Assembly (NCBI GenBank): GCA_043812755.1
Contig: JBDRLV010000085.1
Span: forward strand, 1 to 34,949
Length of the DNA stretch: 34,949 nt
From: JBDRLV01 sp043812755
GTDB lineage: Bacteria > Patescibacteriota > Patescibacteriia > UBA9934 > GWF2-40-263
Direction: 5' to 3'
Shown piece by piece: positions 32,582 through 34,949 of this stretch; within the stretch, counting starts at the first letter, position 1; each line of letters begins with the position of its first letter. The notes under the pieces were generated by a model. That model worked only from the letters and a program-made list of their open reading frames with translations. It was not told the DNA's origin and did no database searches. Both the position numbers and the translations under genes were made by a program.

Positions 32582-32655
32582 GTCTCAATCGCTCGCTCTA
32601 TTTCTTATTATGCTTTTACTTTTTGTCCCAAGAACAACCAGACAATCATTTAAAC

Positions 32656-33459
32656 TTATTGAACTTTTGATCTCAGTAGTTGATTGAGGATTTTTCGATC
32701 ATGTTTGATATTTTTTATTTTTGGTCCAAGTAGTTTGTACAACTTCGGGTCATTTGTTTTTATCTTTTTAAGACTTCCTGCATTTAGTTTATTAAAGTAG
32801 TCTAAGCACTCAATAGATACGCTATTAAATGTAATATCATTTATTTGTGCGTTGTTTTTTTTTAAATACTGTTGGGGACATGATTCATGAAGGTTTTTAC
32901 CTAAACTCATTTCAAAGTTATTTTCTGGAAGCTTGTCAATAACAGCAAAAGTAATTATTGGATTATCATCCTTTGGTTCAAAGTATCTTAGTTGTTTAGG
33001 ATCATCTGGCATGAAATATTCTTTAATTTGTTTAAATCCAAGTTTACCTAAAGTTGCCTTAGCCTTTGGAATATCTTTTCTCCAACACAGTAAATCAAGA
33101 TCATTGTGCATTCGACTCAGTTTGCCAAGATAACCATCAACAGCGAGGCCACCAATGACGTAAAATGGGAGTGATTTTGGGAACATTGACCTGACCTGTT
33201 TAAGAAGTGATAGCGGATTACGTGCAAGGTGATTTATTATAAAATCAAAACCAGAGCCTGTGTGCAAGAACGACATCATGTCACTGGCGGTTTGTTTATC
33301 ACTAAACTCAAGACTGCAAAGCAAGGACCACTCATTGAATTGAAAGGTTTTTGTTTTAATGATTTTCTGATAAGGTTTGAGATCCTTTGCGAGATTATTA
33401 GTGGTTTTTATTACCAAGCCGTCATCAAGTTCTGATTTAATAACAAAGACTGTTGGCAT
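32656..33459 (-). CDS. Decayed GIY-YIG-like domain fused to a nucleotidyltransferase
   Basis: 267 residues. Residues about 1-79 follow the UPF0213-type GIY-YIG layout (FVIKSELDDGL at the start, EWSLLCSLEF in the middle, FLHTGSGFDFI at the end). The second Tyr of the GIY-YIG motif, the catalytic Arg and the Glu before FLK are not conserved, so it should not cut DNA. Residues about 98-230 look like the aminoglycoside/lincosamide nucleotidyltransferase fold: VIGGLAVDGYLGK (GG at 103-104) and HNDLDLL with Asp120 and Asp122 as metal ligands. It would transfer a nucleotide to an unknown small molecule, RNA or protein; a toxin or resistance role is possible but unproven. It is the only gene inside the tRNA-bounded insert. 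TATAAT lies upstream at 33488-33493. Confidence 0.65.
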   Translation of the reverse strand: MPTVFVIKSELDDGLVIKTTNNLAKDLKPYQKIIKTKTFQFNEWSLLCSLEFSDKQTASDMMSFLHTGSGFDFIINHLARNPLSLLKQVRSMFPKSLPFYVIGGLAVDGYLGKLSRMHNDLDLLCWRKDIPKAKATLGKLGFKQIKEYFMPDDPKQLRYFEPKDDNPIITFAVIDKLPENNFEMSLGKNLHESCPQQYLKKNNAQINDITFNSVSIECLDYFNKLNAGSLKKIKTNDPKLYKLLGPKIKNIKHDRKILNQLLRSKVQ

Positions 33460-33535
33460 ATATTTGGGTTTATGATTAAGTGTCCTTATTATAACATGAA
33501 TTGTCGGGTCTCTCTGAGGATAGACTTATTCTTAA

Positions 33536-33589
33536 ATGAAAAAACCTCCAACAGAAGTTGAAAGTTTTTTCTATGGAGCGGGTAGGGGG
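33536..33589. repeat. 54-bp direct repeat at the intact tRNA-Gly (attL-like)
   Basis: Second copy of the repeat at 32528-32581, here continuous with the complete tRNA-Gly gene. Identity stops at the G-run in the T-arm. Confidence 0.9.
33539..33570 (-). terminator. tRNA-Gly terminator
   Basis: On the minus strand, AAAAAACTTTCAAC and GTTGGAGGTTTTTT form a 14-bp stem with two wobbles and a TTCT loop. An exact copy lies at 32531-32562. Confidence 0.8.
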
Positions 33590-33648
33590 AATCGAACCCC
33601 CGTCATCAGGTTGGAAACCTGAGATAATCACCATTATACGACACCCGC
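33574..33648 (-). tRNA. tRNA-Gly (anticodon UCC)
   Basis: 75 nt including an encoded CCA. The acceptor stem GCGGGTG/TACCCGC, D-arm, anticodon stem TCAGG/CCTGA with loop TTTCCAA (anticodon UCC at 33613-33615), and T-arm GGGGG-TTCGATT-CCCCC all fold. U73 is the usual discriminator for tRNA-Gly in bacteria. Its 3' end and terminator are duplicated 1,008 bp away. Confidence 0.95.
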
Positions 33649-33656
33649 CTGAAGTT

Positions 33657-33779
33657 GAAACGCTTGAAAATGGCGATCTGTTGATTCATGGAGCCTCTGC
33701 AACTCGTCGCTGTATATTTATATACAGCTCCTCGTTGCTTTCTCCATTCATCAACATCTCATCCATTTTCAAGCGTTTC
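33657..33779. repeat. Palindromic element, copy A (contains 81-bp direct repeat)
   Basis: The 81-bp repeat (33688-33768) folds on itself: ATGGAG with CTCCAT, GCAAC with GTTGC, and a central CTGTATAT-TT-ATATACAG. Copy A is further enclosed by perfect 17-bp inverted arms (33657-33673 and 33763-33779; core CGCTTGAAAATGG), giving a hairpin of about 123 nt. It lies just upstream of tRNA-Gly. It resembles a REP- or MITE-like non-coding element. Confidence 0.75.
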
Positions 33780-33853
33780 ATGAATTGTGTTTGTAATCTT
33801 TACTATCAGATTTTAGTTTTTCTGTTCTTAAGCCTTTGAGCTTCTCTCAATCA

Positions 33854-33934
33854 ATGGAGCCTCTGCAACTCGTCGCTGTATATTTATATACAGCTCCTCG
33901 TTGCTTTCTCCATTCATCAACATCTCATCCATTT
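33854..33934. repeat. Palindromic element, copy B (81-bp direct repeat)
   Basis: Identical to 33688-33768 over 81 bp but without the outer 17-bp arms. It lies 31 bp beyond the stop of the gene ending at 33966. Confidence 0.85.
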
Positions 33935-33965
33935 CAAATGTTTTGCCAATACAAGATAAAATTAA

Positions 33966-34817
33966 TTATACACTGTCTGATTCTTTTGACCCTTTTCTTC
34001 CAGACTTTTCCTTAATTATGAAAGCACCTACCGAAACAACCAAAACAGCCAGTATGATCAGCAGATATTCTGCCATAAGAAATCGATTTCGTCTAGAGTC
34101 AACATAAGGTTTTTCGCCAAGTGGTGCTGGGAATCCAATTCCAGGTGCTACATCAATTTGTGTATCTGTTGTTGTTCCAAGAGCCATCACAACTCGCCAG
34201 TTTGGGAAACCATCGGCTGTAATTTCATCAAATGGGATATGAATTGTAAATGTATTATCATTCTTTGAGTGAGTTGCTTTTGACTCTGGGAATGCCCAGA
34301 AATCTTCTTCAATATTATACCAGCGAAATCTGTTTTGCCATTCTTGCTCATCAGGATTATAAGCGACTTGATATTCAGCATCCATTTGTCCTCGGACCCC
34401 TGCTTTTTCATTGTTTGTATTGTCTCCATCACGATCAACATAAACATAGCAGTTGATTGCAATAGGTGGAAGCTCAGGTACTGGTCCTGCGAGAGAAACA
34501 ATTACATCCCATGTTTTTAAATTTTCATTTTTTTGTGCAACAACTTTTGTTATGTCTCCATATGGTTTTTGAATGGAGGTTGTTGTACCGACTCGTGAGA
34601 GCACGTCGCCCTGTGGGTCTTCAAGCGTTTTTTCACCTTTTGTAAAATCAAAAGCTTGTCTTTCCTCTGTTTTAACAGCTGTTTGAAGTTGTTCATCTGT
34701 TATACCCAGTTTTTGGCGCAAATAATCATCTGTTCCAGGTCGAATAGATGCAAACACAGCCACAGGCAAGCTTGTAAATATCGCAATAATAGCTATTGTT
34801 TTTATGATATTTTTCAT
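33966..34817 (-). CDS. Secreted protein with C-terminal membrane anchor, unknown function
   Basis: 283 residues from ATG 34817. An in-frame upstream ATG at 34859 overlaps the promoter -35 and would spoil the signal peptide, so it is rejected. The signal peptide is about 1-24 (MKNIIKTIAIIAIF, ending VFA). The ectodomain contains a beta-rich region with YVYVDRDGDNTNNE, a possible calcium loop, and Trp-rich strands (FRWYNIEEDFWAFP). One membrane helix (AEYLLIILAVLVVSVGAFII) near the C-terminus is followed by a basic tail, giving an outward-facing anchored protein. The layout recalls DOMON-like or carbohydrate-binding surface domains, but I cannot name a family. Confidence 0.75.
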   Translation of the reverse strand: MKNIIKTIAIIAIFTSLPVAVFASIRPGTDDYLRQKLGITDEQLQTAVKTEERQAFDFTKGEKTLEDPQGDVLSRVGTTTSIQKPYGDITKVVAQKNENLKTWDVIVSLAGPVPELPPIAINCYVYVDRDGDNTNNEKAGVRGQMDAEYQVAYNPDEQEWQNRFRWYNIEEDFWAFPESKATHSKNDNTFTIHIPFDEITADGFPNWRVVMALGTTTDTQIDVAPGIGFPAPLGEKPYVDSRRNRFLMAEYLLIILAVLVVSVGAFIIKEKSGRKGSKESDSV

Positions 34818-34830
34818 ATTTATGTAGCGA

Positions 34831-34859
34831 AGTTTACAACAATCGAACGGATTCGTCAA
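34831..34859 (-). promoter_or_regulatory. Promoter of the membrane-anchored protein gene
   Basis: Minus-strand TTGACG (34854-34859), 17 bp, TAAACT (34831-34836). RNA would start about 7 nt before the ATG at 34817. Confidence 0.6.
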
Positions 34860-34866
34860 TAATTTC

Positions 34867-34895
34867 TTGACTTTGGATTGTAAGTATTATATATT
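34867..34895 (+). promoter_or_regulatory. Divergent promoter reading out of the window
   Basis: TTGACT (34867-34872), 17 bp, TATATT (34890-34895). It suggests a plus-strand gene just beyond the right edge; no coding sequence can be supported in the remaining bases. Confidence 0.5.
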
Positions 34896-34949
34896 GGATT
34901 TACATGTATTTAGAAACAAGAAACAATCAAGTTTCATCATGGTCATGGG

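Larger units (their letters stand above)
32528..33535. mobile_element. Putative 1,008-bp insert at tRNA-Gly
   Basis: The segment between equivalent points of two 54-bp copies of the tRNA-Gly 3' end holds a single minus-strand gene (32656-33459) and no integrase. The intact tRNA lies at one end and only the 3' fragment at the other, the polarity expected for site-specific integration. It may be a cassette mobilised in trans, a deletion remnant of a larger element, or a local duplication. Confidence 0.55.

Noticed and set aside
33558..33839. Plus-strand reading frame of 93 residues starting near the tRNA (contains VGGIEPPSSGWKPE)
   Set aside because: It is the antisense translation of tRNA-Gly, a well-known annotation artefact, continuing into the palindromic repeat.
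1..34949. CRISPR array or recognisable insertion sequence
   Set aside because: No regularly spaced short repeats and no transposase or integrase frame were found; the only repeats are the tRNA-derived pair, the 81-bp pair and small tandem or coding repeats.

Overview
The window is AT-rich bacterial DNA using the standard genetic code (TGA only as stop). It looks like a Candidate Phyla Radiation (Patescibacteria) genome, most likely Parcubacteria-like. This rests on very large beta-repeat surface proteins with Peptidase_G2-like domains, a cysteine-rich 'caib/baif' protein typical of these genomes, sparse Shine-Dalgarno sites, near-leaderless promoters, and short unlinked operons. The placement is inferred from gene content, not from a phylogeny.

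Layout. 1-8252: surface block with a partial giant repeat protein, then an ATGA-overlapping pair: a secreted protein with a C-terminal dockerin-like domain and a membrane-anchored protein with an N-terminal cohesin-like domain. 8375-11365: rpsF-ssb-rpsR, terminator, then an EpmA-like ligase next to elongation factor P. 11508-18633 (minus strand): recA, a RodZ-like protein, the cysteine-rich protein, a small membrane protein and ftsK, mostly separate transcription units. 18732-19007: an unannotated structured RNA gene. 19118-26757: rpoB-rpoC behind a structured leader with an attenuator-like hairpin. 26881-29399: yebC-ruvC-J-domain protein. 29492-31435: CDP-alcohol phosphatidyltransferase, a two-gene minus operon of unknown function, and a divergent 90-residue protein. 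31450-32514 (minus): cysteine synthase behind an apparent cysteine-codon leader-peptide attenuator. 32528-33648: a 1,008-bp insert carrying one gene, bounded by 54-bp copies of the tRNA-Gly 3' end. 33657-34895: an 81-bp palindromic repeat in two copies, then a secreted, membrane-anchored protein.

Best novel candidates: (1) a complete trp-type attenuator upstream of cysteine synthase, with promoter, 23-codon leader peptide with three Cys codons, mutually exclusive 1:2, 2:3 and 3:4 hairpins, and terminator; (2) a tRNA-Gly-targeted 1-kb insert whose only gene fuses a decayed GIY-YIG-like domain to a nucleotidyltransferase; (3) a cohesin/dockerin pair in a non-cellulolytic genome; (4) a terminator-ended rod-like RNA of about 190 nt.
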